From Burhinus oedicnemus (taxonomy: Eukaryota; Chordata; Aves; Charadriiformes; Burhinidae), in contig VFFE01007633.1 in assembly GCA_008921705.1 (NCBI GenBank), forward strand, positions 1,269,178 to 1,333,177: 64,000 bases of DNA, read 5' to 3'. Below, one piece after another: positions 41,224 through 54,900 of this stretch. Below the pieces are notes generated by a model, which saw only the letters and a program-made list of their open reading frames with translations, did not search any database and was not told the DNA's origin. Numbering within the stretch: the stretch's first letter is position 1; each line of letters begins with the position of its first letter. The position numbers and the translations under genes are program-made.

Positions 41224-41415
41224 AAAAGGAAGATACCACCTCTGGTGTAGAAAGTCTCCCAGGTGCACATATCTAGAAGAAAGAAGGTGTATCTTGGAAA
41301 GTATGCTTATAATCCTCTTACAGTTTTTCTTGGCATCTGCTATTAGGCAGTGACGTAGATAAGATACCAGACTTGATGGACTTTGGTCAGACCCACTATG
41401 CTCTTCATGTTACTC
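41224..41415 (+). mobile_element. Ancient CR1-like LINE, right part (3' end)
   Basis: CTTGATGGACTTTGGTC at 41372-41388, followed by AGACCCACTATG and a short end near TTCATGTTA, is the 3' terminus of the older CR1-like family. It continues the element broken at 40205. Confidence 0.75.
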
Positions 41416-44400
41416 TCCTGGAGATACCACTGAAGAGGGAATACCCCATGGCACTATTAAAGCATCTACGGTTATCCAAGTCAGGTTTTGAATAACATCA
41501 CATTAATAGTTCTTATGTTTTAATACCTTTATTCTCTTCTTCATTGAAAGGCACTAACAAGTTGCACATTATTAAGGACAGTATCAATCATTCTTACACT
41601 TTGGATATTATTGCCTTCATGTAAAATATTTACAGAGCTAACACATTGGTTTGCATTTCTTTGTGAGAGCTTTGTTTGCCTTTTTTTGACAATTAAAAAA
41701 AAATATTAATAGTCAGGCTGATCAACAGTCATAGTGACAGTGATAGTAGTTATTACTGAATGTCTTGAACTGCACATTTAAAATAAAGAGGATTTTGAAA
41801 CTTCCTATGAAGCATTCATATTATGTGGGCTTTGACAGAGCTAATATTTGCATAAAATATTTTTATTATTGTTTGTCCCAATAGGAAGCAATTGAAAGGA
41901 CTATATGCACATTAATTAGATTGCCACCATGAGACTGTACTAAGCAGTAATTTATTATGAATAAACCTTTTCTGTTCAGTAAGAAACAATAGTTTCTAAA
42001 AATATACCAGTTTGGTCCTTAATTTTCATGGACACTGTTCACCAAACAGCATCTATTCATTTGCAACAGCATGCCTAATTTTTGCCCATTCTTCCAAATA
42101 TCCAAATTTTGATAACTTACAGACACTTTGAATTGTAGAGCGATCTTGGAAACCTCATTTTGGATTTTGGCATTCACATAAGAATGATATAACACCCTTA
42201 CTGGACTAGTTGGACTAGTGGTAAGTTGCAGAAGGCCACAAAAAAAGTTTAATAAAACACCACTAACTTTTCTGAAAGTCATTCCCCACAAAGACAAAAG
42301 GCTATATGAATAATAGAGAACACACATTTTTCTCACAAAGGAATGAAGTTTGGTGTCACAGCTTAGCTCTTCAGTTAGTCAATTAAGACACAGCAAGTTA
42401 TGAAATAATTAGATAATAGCCAACTGCACAGTGGGAGAAGGTGTCTAAAACCTTGAAATACTGAGTTTGCATGGTGAGAAGATACTCCTTGAAGCAAAAC
42501 TTACATGAGATTGCTGTTTTCACATATAACCTGCTCAAACATATTTAGCTTTCAAAAAGGGTAGTGACTGAAATGATTGACAAAGTCCTTGAACAAAACT
42601 AGTTTTGACTCAGAAAACACAGATTTTTCCTTCAGCTGTATAGAAGATGTGTGGTCAGAACTGTGAAACCAATGTATGCCCAAAGTACAGGCAGGAGCTT
42701 GCGTCTTACAAAGATAAAACTATTTGCGCGGAACAGCAAACGAGTAGATGGGCACCTCTAGCAGATGTTTCATTTCCCCATAGTAAGAGTTTCCATAGTA
42801 TCTGTGCAATTAAGAAGCCTGGCTGAATCAGTGTTTCTAAAATAAACAGGCAGGTGATGGTGAGATATTCCTGCAGGTACAGCTTATATGCATGTCATTG
42901 GCAACAAAACTGTTTAGATTTCAGATTGAAAACAAAGAAAAATTTAATAAATGTAATATTTTGATGTTTTTCAGTTTGAGGTTTTATAATGCTTCAAGTG
43001 AGAAGGTTTTGATTTCCTCCCTGGGATAACACTGTGATGTTCTTACTAACCTGCCTGGTGAATTTTTCTACTAGCACAGAGATATTTTTTGGTCCTCTTT
43101 CTTAAGCGTTAAAACCAGTTGCCAATAAAAGCATTTCCAATGAAATTCCATTCATACATATTTTGATTTGAGTTCATGTGGTATTCGTCAGGGGTATCTG
43201 CAGTGGTAACATTTTTTTATTGCCCTTGTTGCTGTTACTCATTACTTTGTCGAATAGCATCATTTCTTACAAGAGTGGCATGCCATGTTTAAGGCTGTTT
43301 TCTTCCAATTCCTAGACCAATATTAAAATTTACTATTTCACCTGAACACGCAAATAAAATATATATTTTTTTGTCTAGTTCTACTTCAGCAAAAATTCAA
43401 AACTAGAGGAAAATATTATTTTTTCTGGGTTAAAATCTGTTTGGGAGAGGGAGTCATTATACATCTCTGCTATCTGTATGAAAATATAGCTAAATCAGAG
43501 GCTCTTATGACACTTAATATTTTGTGTTTGAATTCTAATTATAGAACAGAAAATACCTCCACTGATTCCTTCCTCAGTGTGCATGGCCAAGCTTTACACG
43601 GTTTCTGGGACTGAACAGAGTGTGTATCTCATCCTCACACATTAATAGTACACATTCCAGTCCAGCCATAGGAAGGGTCAGTGACTTCTCTGTGATGGTT
43701 GCTTCCAGTTGCTTTGGACGGGAGGGGAGTACGGTATCACAAACAGAAAGAGGGTTTGTACTTCTCAAAAAATCCCCATATCGTGCATAGGTACTGTACA
43801 CACACACACACACAAATTGCGGAAAACAAAGAAACACTGAACTTTCACAAGGATTGGGGGAAGAACTACAACGGCAGAGACAAAAGCTGGGGCAAAGAGA
43901 GGTGAAAGATTTGTTAGGGCTTTTTGGTTTTTGTTTCTAAAAATCTGAGAAAAATCATAAATATATGACAAGCCCATTAAAAATTCAAAAAGTAAAAGAA
44001 TACACAAACTTAGATGATGCTTCTTTAGTTACGCACTCTGACATAATCTTTAATTATGTGATCACACTCATATTTTTTAAAATTTTCTCCTTCACATTCA
44101 GTCTCCTTCCATTACTTAACCACTCCTCTTCCTTCACAACCATTCTCCAGTTCAATGTCCTTACAGTTCTTTCATTAAAAACATGTTTCTTCTTCTTCAC
44201 ATAAACAAGCAACTTAAAAGAGTAGCAGATGACTGAAAATAAATTCCAGAATATTTAGTTCAGTCACTGCAATTTTGCTGCTTCAGTTCTTCCAAATTCT
44301 AATCCTTACTATGATGGAAAATTCAGACAAGTAGACTTATTACATGTTCAGGCTCCTTTAAAGAGGCACTGGAATGAATCACACTACTAAAATACTCAGC

Positions 44401-44510
44401 TATCTCTAAAATGGGAGCCCTGATGACTAGTTTACACTACATGACTAAACTTGGGTGGTTAAAGTTAAGTGAGAGTAATCCCATCCACAGTGTTTTTACA
44501 TATATGCACA
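41416..44510. other. CSMD1 intron 1 sequence, fossil LINE to CR1 copy 7
   Basis: AT-rich, with a CA run at 43799-43814. No exon or transposon was recognised. Confidence 0.6.
43799..43814. repeat. (CA)n dinucleotide microsatellite
   Basis: Eight uninterrupted CA units. Confidence 0.88.
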
Positions 44511-45177
44511 ATCACAGAATCATAGAATCGTTTAGGTTGGAAAAGACTTTTAAGATCATCTAGTCCAACCCTTGACCCTACTCTGCCAGGTCTGCCACTA
44601 AACCATGTCTCTAAGCATCACATCGACACAACTTTTAAACACATCTAGGGATGGTGACTCAACCACCTCCCTGGGCAGCCTGTTCCAATGGTTGATAACT
44701 CTTTCAGTGAAAAATTTTTTCCTAATGTCCAGCCTAAACCTCCCCTGGCACAACTTGAACCCGTTTCCTCTTGTCCTATTGCTAGTTACTTGGGAGAAGA
44801 GATCAGCTCCCATCTCACTACAACCTCCTTTCAGGTAGCTGTAGAGAGCAATAAGGTCTCCCCTCAACCTTCTCTTCTCCACACTACACAATCCTAATTC
44901 CTTTCAGCCGCTCCTCATAAGACATGTTCTCCAGACCCCTCACCAGCTTCGTTGCCCTTCTCTGGACATGCTCCAGCACCTCAATGTCCCTCCTACACTG
45001 TGGCACCCAAAACTGAACACAGTACTCAAGCTGCAGCCTCACCAGTGCTGAGTACAGGGACACGATCACTTCCCTGCTCCTGCTGGCCACACTGTTCTTG
45101 CTACAGGCCAAGATGCCGTTGGCCTTCTTGGCTACCTGGGCACACTGCTGGCTCATGTTTAGCCGGCTGTCCACCAG
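44511..45177 (-). mobile_element. CR1 LINE fragment, 3' end (copy 7)
   Basis: In plus orientation it opens with ATCACAGAATCATAGAAT, the complement of the CR1 tail. Minus frames at 44884-45174 ([19 protein letters not shown]) and 44598-44891 ([20 protein letters not shown]) are two pieces of the ORF2 C-terminus, broken by a frameshift near 44890. It is related to copies 1 and 2. It lies in the sense direction of CSMD1. Confidence 0.94.
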
Positions 45178-48100
45178 ATCTGACTTCTAGAAAACCGTGC
45201 TACCGTATTCAGAAGAAAAATCAAGTCTGTATCGGAGTGATGTATCCATGCTAGATATAAACTTTATGAAGATATGAATCACCTATAAATGTCATTCTCC
45301 ATTGTCTATTTAGCAAACTGAGTTTGGACTAGATGTCTAACTCTTACATGGCTACCTGATAAGACACTAAATACCACCCCACCTTTCCAAGTCAGCAATA
45401 GTGAAATAACTATGCATTGAACTTAGAAAATACAAGTCATTCCATTGGCCTCTCTGGGAAACCTCATATGCATAATTTGGGCATGGGATTGATCCATTAC
45501 TGTTGAAAAATACTTTCACTTCTCTGGGCTCTGCGAAATTGATACAATGAATTAATTTCACCTAATATTCAGACCCTGATGAGAATTTTCTGTAATTCAT
45601 TTTCTTACCAGAAATGATAAACTTTGTAGCAAAAGGAATTAACACCATAAGTTTAGGCATTATTTTCCTAAATTATGGAGACAGAAATGATTGCTGAAAG
45701 CGAAATCCTTACAAATCTTTATTTGGTAGGAAACCAGTAGCAATAGGATTTAATTCATAGCAAAATAAATATTTTTAATTCTAACGTTAGAATTTTAAAT
45801 CACCTTCATCTAAGTAAATAGACAAAACATTTATGAGAACTCCCTCTAGAAAAATACATATGTGAAGACGTATTTTTTAATGTTGAGAAAGAAGAAAAAG
45901 ATTATTGGACAGCCTAATGAACTAAGCAGGGAGCTCTCCCTTGATGAGAGAAGTTGAAAGTCTGTATTAATTGTATTTTAAAATACAGGTTTTTCTAGTC
46001 TGTATTCTTTAAAAGAAGCAGCAGCTTTATCTCTTGGCTTCAGCTATGTGAAGGCATACCACAGCTGCAGTCATTATTCTGAGCAATCTAACTTTTTAAT
46101 ATTTTAAGTAGAAGCAGTAGCAGGCTTGCTAAAAATATATGTATTTTTATATATATTATATATACACAGACATTTTCAGGATTATGTTGAAAGCAAAAAC
46201 TGCATTTGTAAAATGGTTTTCACATGTAAAACAGTTCTATAGAATTTTCATGAGAGAAATTATTCCCACTCTTCTCTTTTTATTTGTAAGAATACTTTCT
46301 AATTGACTGCGAAAATAAATTCTTTATTAAATTTTATTGCCACTACTATGTACTAGTTAGGCATTAAGATCACTCTAATTCTGGCAAAGCATATTTATTT
46401 TGACAGTATGAGAAGTGTATCAATTTCTACAAATAAGAACAAAGTATCAGTAAAAACAAAACCTCTGAAAGCCCAGGAAAAAACAGAACAGAAACAATTG
46501 GACCATTTCTCCTGCCCGTATTAATGAAACTAAATAAAACTAAACGGGGACACAAGGACAAGGAAGTGATTAATCACTGCACATCCTCTAGGGTTGCAAA
46601 AATTACAAATCAGTCTTTATTTTAACAAAAGGAAACAATTTTGAGTTGTAAGAGGATATAAAAGGCCATTCTTATGTTCACTTTGATTTTATAAGTTCAG
46701 TTCTATTATTCTGTATGTCAACCATTTTTTGTATAGAGAGATTCTGATCAAGTTGTTTAAGTGACAGTTTTTTCCTCAACTGTACCTTACTATTCTTGGT
46801 TTGAAAATTTTTCCATGTCTCAGAGAAGCTGCATAAATATGTTATTTACAAAAATAGTAATGTGAAAATCCCTTATGAATATACAAGTCTTTAAAGTATT
46901 GAGGATTGTAAGAAAGATACTGAGTACTGCTGTCCCATTAATGATAAAAGGGTGCAAGCATGCTGTACTTCTTCCAGATTTAAAAGAGCTTTCCAAGCTT
47001 ATGTTTCCTTTTCCAAACTCCATAAATATAGATGACACCCTCTGACTGTTGTAACATACAGTGAAAAACAGAAGGTAAAAGTAACATATTACATACCACT
47101 CTTTTCACAGTAGATACAAGCCGTGGTTTTGCAGACTGCGTGGAATTCCACGTAACAGCAGTGTCCACATAATTACTATTGTGGTGTCTCAGCCTGAATG
47201 TTAAAACTAAAATTACCATGCACGTAACTTTTTTGATACCTGAAGCAGCAGTGCGAGGTATTCATCTATGCAGGAAAGGGGATTTGTCTCTACTTGTCCC
47301 CTTGCCAGTGGAACATCATGGTTCATTCTTTTCCCCTTCTGATAACCAAATGCTGAAGATTATCAAGGAAGAACTTAAGAGGGTGATACACCTAGGCATG
47401 GGGGTTAGTCATGCTCCAGGTGACATGCAGGAATTCACAATAATTTCATAGGTTTACACACGATCATTTGAGGGGGACCACGTATTCTACTCTCTGAGGA
47501 GCCTCCATAGTAGGCGAGAAGGAACTACAGTTCCCTTTCACAGCCAAGGAGGTGGAGGTTGTCCAGGTGCTTTCTGCTTGCAACAGAACCCTTCACAGAA
47601 AGGGCTGGTTCCTTTTACATGTTTCAGGTCCTTCTTTTTCACTATCCTAAATAAAACATATTGTTTCTACAGCATAGAGGGCTTACTATCACTACCTTGG
47701 AAACTTTGAAGCTGTGACTTGGTAAAGAGAAACTATCAAACTGTCTGTAAAGGAGAAAAAAAAACCTAACAAACAAACAAAAAACCCCACCCAAAACTGA
47801 ACCTCTGGATCTGGAATGAACAAGGAAGGGGGAATTCAGAGCCCTGAATCAATCCCAGAATTTCCGAAGAAAAGAGGAGTTTTGGCAGACCCTTGGCCTT
47901 AATGTTTCAAGTTGATTAGTTGGCATATTTCTAAAGTTTCTTACATGTTGGGAAATTTTATACTTCCTTTATGTCTGAATAATTGCACATTTCTTTCTTT
48001 CAGCAAATACTTTTCTAGTCATGAAATGTGCTGGTTTCAGACTAAAGCGCAAGGCCAAATAACCTAGGGTCAACTTATGTGTTGAGTCATAAAACATTTT

Positions 48101-51089
48101 TCTTATCTCTGAGCACAGATATGGCAGACATAGATACCTAGCCTAATACTTTTTCTGGAAGATTGCAAGTTTTTTTGTGAAGGTTACTACTAACTCTACA
48201 GTCTTTATTATCAGCTCTTGCTTGCTGAGCAGATCTTTTCTCATCAGCAAAACTACTCAGTTGAATAAGAGATGCAAGATTAAATAAATAGTCTATGACC
48301 TTTTATCAATATCAAGAGACGGATCCAAAATTTAATGGAAGCAAGTATTAACGAAAACACTCTTATGAATGTGTTACTATATCACATATATATCCTTCAT
48401 CCTTTCTACAATGTTGCTGTCTTCCTCTTTATATTCATAATTATTCTCTCAACCTATGACTACAAATATGGTTTTAATCTCTTCTCAGATCCATATACAA
48501 ATATATATAAAATCTCAGAAGTTAATAAGAGATTTCCAATGTAAGAAAAGCAATTTTTGTAGGGAGAATTAATATTTTTTATTATGTTTAGTTACAGCTG
48601 GAAAGTGCAGACAAGCTTTTGGACTACAGATCTCTTTAAATGGGTCAGAATTTAAATTTTCCAAAAAATATGAAAGTCCAGGCTAAATGCAGGTTGGAAA
48701 TGATTGTTCTTCCCAGATGAAAATGTTACGTTAACCTAGTATAAGAAGAGACTGCTGGTAGAACAGCAGGTCTGTCTTCCTCAACCACCTCCCTCATGCT
48801 ATTTCTAGGGATCACATTGTCTTGTTGATCCAGCGAAAAGCTAACAACATTTTTCAGTCAACTGATTTCCTGTCAGGTCACAGAACTAATGAAATTCGAC
48901 CCTTGGCATCATGATCAAGCACAGGAGAAGCAGCAGAGGCTGCTGCAGTGTGACTCGCACCAGGACTATTGAGTATAATGTAAAGTCACATTTTCAGTTT
49001 AACCTAGTTATAATAATTAATTAGAAAACTGAGAGAAAAAAAGTAATTATCTATGAAGAAGGTGGAAAATTCCTAAGACTATTAACCCCTCTAGGATGCA
49101 AGCAGGAGAGACAGGAAACAAACAGAAGAAAAACTAGGAATAGGACACAAAACCAACCTGGGTACTGAGACTGTGGACATTAGCATCCAACACAGTTACA
49201 AATTTCAAGTTCCCAGATTTTGAGATTACTTGGTAAACTTCCCTTAAAGAAAATGATTAATAGGTTATGGACGATTATTTTGTAAAATAATAACAACAAC
49301 CTTACACTAGAAATTGTGTATGTCCACCTTTTGTCTGTTAGTGGTATAAACTCCTTTCTCTCACTATAGTTCTCAAGTTCACATATACCGGTTTCATTCT
49401 GTATATCTATAATACATCACTGGGTCCAAAAACCTCCTCTGGCAACTGAAGAGAGTTTCCATATGAAATGGCAAGACCTACTTTAATCCAAAGCTTTTTG
49501 AAGCTTTTCCAGAATATATACATAAATAAATCTGTAAGAGGTCAGAAGAGAATGGAGATGTCAGTTTGAAGAGTGGTACAGCAGAATCAGTTGGAATAGT
49601 TTCAAGTCATTAAAAAAAAAAAGAAAAAAGACAGACCTTCCTAAAAATGAGGCACTGTTTTTCATTTACAAATAAAGATCCCATTTTCACTCACAGAAAC
49701 TGCCTTTACATGCCAGATAGCATGTAAATCCTGTATCAATATACCGAAGGTCTTCTGTTGCATATTACCAAAAATAAGATGACATGCAAATTAAAAGCTG
49801 AAAAAATCTTTCAAAGAATTTCATATCAGAACAATTTCCTGATCACAGGTATAAAAAACAGAGTTTAGCTGAGTTATCAGAATACAGGCATCACTGAAAA
49901 TATTTCCCCTCCAAAACTCAGCTCAAGGAATTGCTACATTTCATGAGAATATCCATTTCTTTTCATCAGTTTAGAATCACGGATTCCCAAGCCCTTCTCA
50001 TAAAGATAGTGCCGGTTTCAATGCCTCCCACGTTTGCTTGTCCACATCAATACTAATTTTGTAACATTGTAATCTGAATTAATTCCACAATTCAGATTAA
50101 ATATAACCTAAGAAATAAATTCTATTTTTAATCCAATCAGTACTTCAAGTCAGCTCCCAGGCTACATGCTTTTAACAGCACAATGCAGGGGCTGGGAAGG
50201 AGACGCTTATTGCTCCCACAAAAAGAAAAACATAGACATATTCATCCTGAATTATCTTTGAATCACATCTCTATATCTGTGCATGGAAATCAAAACTATC
50301 TATGGAAAAAAAAAGCTCTTATACCCAATAATGTGACTTCTTTTTATTAATGACATCATACAGTATTGACTGGACAATGCACAGACTTTAAGTATTTAAA
50401 TCAATAGTGCAATCGTATTTTGAGCTCCCTTGTGCTTGCAGCACAGTTAACGGGAGAAGATAAAGCAAGACTTACCTCACTAGATTTATTCTATAGTCTG
50501 TTTCTCACTAATATGCAATTCTCCTATGTATTAAATTTCAACTCACTGAAACATTGTCCCCAAACTTTTCATATGAAGGCATATTAAAGTTACTATATGA
50601 TCACAATAAAATAAGCTATTTTTACTTTGTTCTCAAGGTAATAGTTTGTTAAATTGAATTAATTTCATAGTCAATATTTTCTTATTTTGTTCTGTCAAAA
50701 CATAACACTAATTAGCAGCATATTAATAGCATTGTAGTAGTTCTACTTAGTAGTCATTTAGAGCCCTTATTAAATGAAAGCTGGTGTATTTGTTTAACAG
50801 AGAATTGTATAGCCTGCTTTCAACTGTCGGTGTGGATGAATAAAAGTGCATCAGGCTGTTGACTATGCTACAAAACAGTTCCAAGTCAGCATGGTATTAT
50901 AGGCCTGAATATATTGCTACTACAGACCCTAAGTTGGCAATATTCGCTTCTTATTTTTTAGTTGAAGAAGATAATTTTCCTACACCTTGTAACTCAGCAC
51001 AAGAAAAGGATCAGTGTCCAGAATAACATATAATAGCATATTATATTATGCATAACTCTGTATTCACATCTGGTCTACAGATCTCATCC
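45178..51089. other. CSMD1 intron 1 sequence, CR1 copy 7 to copy 8
   Basis: About 6 kb of AT-rich intron, with an AT-alternating tract at about 46134-46165. No exon, RNA gene or transposon was recognised. Confidence 0.55.
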
Positions 51090-51981
51090 GACATGGATGT
51101 TGGGATTGAGTACACCCTCAGCAAGATTGCCAACAACACCTAGCTGTGTGGAGCGGTCGACATGCTGGAGGGAAGGGATGCCATTCAGAGGGACCTGGAC
51201 AGGCTTGAGAGGTGGGCATGTGCAAACCTCATGAAGTTCAACAAGGCCAAGTGCAAGGTCCTGCACATGGGTCAGGGCAATCCCAAGCACAAATACAGGC
51301 TGGGCAGCGAATGCATCAAGAGCAGCCCTGAGGAGAACGACTTGGGGTGATGGTAGATGAGAAGCTCAACACGAGCCAGCAATGTCCACTTGCAGCCCAG
51401 AAGGCCAACTGCATTCTGGGCTGCATCAAAAGAAGCATGGCCAGCAGGTCACAGGAGGTGATTCTGCCCCTCTACATGTCTCTTGTGAGACCCTAGCTGG
51501 AATACTATGCCCAGCTCTGGAGCCCCCAACATAAGAAGGACAGGGACCTGTTGGAGCAGGTCCAGAGGAGGGCCACAAAAATGCTATGAGGACAGGCTTG
51601 TTCAGCCTGGAGAAGAGAAGGCTCTGGGGAGACGTTACAGCAGCCTTCCAGTACATGGAGGCCTACAAGAAATCTGGAAAGAGACTTTTTACAAGGGCCT
51701 GTAGTGATACGATGAGGGGTAATGGCTTCAAGCTGGAAGAAGGTAGATTTAGAACAGATACTAGGAAGAAATTTTTCACTCTGAAGGTGGTGAGGCACTG
51801 GAACAGGTTGCCCAGGGAAGTTGTGGAGGCCCTATCCCTGGCAGTGTTCAAGGCCAGGTTGGATGAGGCTTTGAGCAACCTGGTCTAGCGGGAGGTGTCC
51901 TTGCCCATGGCAGGGGTGTTGGAACTAGATGATCTTTAAGGTCCCTTCCAACATAAGTCATTCTATGATTCTATGAGTCTA
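51090..51981 (+). mobile_element. CR1 LINE fragment, 3' end (copy 8)
   Basis: It starts just downstream of the reverse-transcriptase core (GACATGGATGTTGGGATTG) and includes frames at 51162-51350 ([14 protein letters not shown]) and 51586-51888 ([17 protein letters not shown]). Frameshifts near 51345 and an early stop near 51587 separate them. It ends with TTCTATGATTCTATGAGTCT. Its coding end is closely related to copies 3 and 4. It is antisense to CSMD1. Confidence 0.94.
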
Positions 51982-54900
51982 TTCCCCAAGTGTTTCCTGT
52001 ACTTAAGTATGCCGTTTACTCTGTATAACTCAAAGAAGTGTTTTATCTATGTTAGAATAAAAAGTAATACAGAGCAAGTACTGATACGTGTCTTTCCAGA
52101 ACAGTATTACTAAAACTGAACTAAACTACTCTTAAGTAGCAACGTGCACTTCTTTTCCTGAGAATTTAAAGGCCTCAAAACACAGAACTGTTGGAAGTTA
52201 AAACTAGCTCACAGTGTTTTATTAATTTTAATAGCATATTATTAATGGTTATTTGGTAACACTATTGTCCAAGAAATCAATCCAATCAGCCTGAAAGATC
52301 TGCTGCAATGTGCCCTTAAAATGATGCCTTGCAAAGTGCCATGCATTAAAAGCTGAGAATGTGTTTTGTTAAACTCTGTGAAGCACTAATTCTTCTGTTA
52401 CCAAAATAAAAGGAAGTACCATAGAACTCGCAGGACTGAATTCTTCTCAGAGATGCCTAGGCAATTTGGATAAACCAATATGTCTTTTTGGAATATATGT
52501 CTATGAAATTATTTCCATAAATAATGGACCTGGAAGATGCAGAATAAATATATTTCTTCATTTAATGTTAACATGCATTGTAGAGACTCATGTAAAACTA
52601 TTGGGCTTTTAACTACTGGAGAAAATCTAGTTATTTTTCCTGGCACTGCCTTCCTAAGCAAACACTAATTTTTGTATCCATTTAACTCCCTTCTTCCAAA
52701 AGTTATAATAAGAAATAATTTGCATGCCCTGTTCATGCCCTTCCAATTGCTTCCTGCATTACCTCCTGTCCTGATGTTTGGGGAATGGTGGGTAACCCCA
52801 TTTTGACCCAGTTGAAGTCATGTAAACTGTTTTAGTTATTCATGGAAAGCTCAACATGTCATTCTGAAAACAAATGAACAAAACATACAACAGGGTTCTG
52901 AAGCTTTCTCAGCTATAATTTCAGGTTGTTTCAGTTTATCAATGAAAGTAACGAACTTATTATCACAAAGTGACAATTCTGTGCAAGTTATGTTCAGCAA
53001 CACCAAGCTTTATCAGGTACACATCACACAAATATAATATCCTTTATGTAGTTTGCTTCTTTTCAGGCTCCCAGGACCTATCTGAGGGGGGAAAAAAAAG
53101 AAAAGAAAAAAAGCATGCTTTTAAAAGCTAATGTTTAATAGCCTAATTAGTTAGGCTAATTACTTAGGCTAAGTAAAACAGCACTGAAGACAAGGTAATT
53201 TGAGTAGTAGTTCACTTGGCAGCTCATGCAAGCCTACGCGGTGTAGCAAATCCAGGTTAGTTCTTAATTTTCTTACCTTTATTGTTATTTTAAATTGAAT
53301 TGGTTAAACTGATTTAGCCAACACAAGTTACACCATTTATCAAGACTTAATTGAGCAACTCCATTAACATAACTTAAGCCTAACCAGATCCAGCTCTGTT
53401 TTACTGTTTCCACTATTTGGGGCCATTAGTGATCAAAAAGACCCCCCCAGGAACACAAAAAAACCTCAGTCACCAAAAGGTGCATTAGTGTACATTCCCA
53501 GATCAGCCACCTTCACTGAAGACAGCATCTGAACAGCTAAGGTTTTTGAGGATTTACAAACTCAACAGCACAGCTGGACCTGATTTGTCTACTTTGAACA
53601 TACCTTCCACACAGTGATAGCACTGAGCTCAGCACAAAGCACAGTAATCACAGTCACTTTATATCTCAGTGCTGTCGCGTATTTGCATAATAGCCTATTG
53701 GTGACAACACTCAGACTGTATGGGAGGTCTGGGTCCTATTCTTGCCTCAACTTGACAGGATTCAAATTCAGATTTTTCATTTCTCAGCCACTATCCTCTA
53801 AAATAGCTATTTTTTAAATTTTGTCAAAAAAGGACTGCTGCTCACCCACCACATGTCATGGAGCCACACAGAGAACCTGACTCTGCAGCCACAGGAAACC
53901 TGAGTCTCATCTTGGAGCATCACCCTAGGTGGAGAAGCCTAGGTTTGATTTTTTGGGTTTGGAAATGTTTATGATTTGCATATTTAGATGGATACTGAAA
54001 GAATGTCAAAATGAATGAAAACATTTAAACAGAGGAATGAGATTTGGTACGCAAAGTCTGTCTCACCTTTGAGAAGTCCTGTGCCACAGGTTTTTAATGT
54101 GCAGATGCATAAATTCCTTGTTATCAATGCATTGCAATAGTGGTATATCACCACTGTACTATATAGCTAATTTACAATATTTTATCTTGCACTGCTCTTT
54201 ATACAATGAGCTGTCACTTACGTTATCCTTGACCTAGAGTACTATAACAAACCAGATGCAAGAATCATTTTTTTCCCAGACAGTATAAAAGCAAATAATT
54301 TTAATGGATATGAAAGGTCTGGGGTTTGACTTTTCAATTATTTTTGCTTCCTAAGTTATCTCAGATGAATTTATATTTAATATACATCACCATAAAGACT
54401 AAGAAAATAACAAAAATGGGAAAAATGCTGTAATTAGCAAACATTGGGTTTTTTCATTAGCAAGGAAATAATTCTTCAAGGGAGCATTGTGAAAAGAACA
54501 TATTTGGCACAGTTCATAAATGCATTTAATGAACTTCACCATGGATCTTATGACTAATATGTTAAACATCTTTCAGGTGACCTTGATTTAACTGTATAAT
54601 TGCCTATTATTCATAAGTTACCATCAAGCAATATTCTTGGTGAGTCAGAAATTTCCTATGCTAAATTCCAGGGTAAAATGTGGATCTGTAAATATTGAAT
54701 CACTATTTATATGCAGGCTTTTTCCAGATCTGCAGTTTGTGAATAGTTATCTCATAAAATCTTCAACTTTTAAGTCATGGATTGATGCGTCTTTTTATAG
54801 TATCTGACTTTGTACAACAGTAGAAACATCATAAGCTCCATAGGACTAGGTGCTTTTCTCCTCTTTTGTCCCTTATCTGAGTCAAACAGCACTGAAAATA

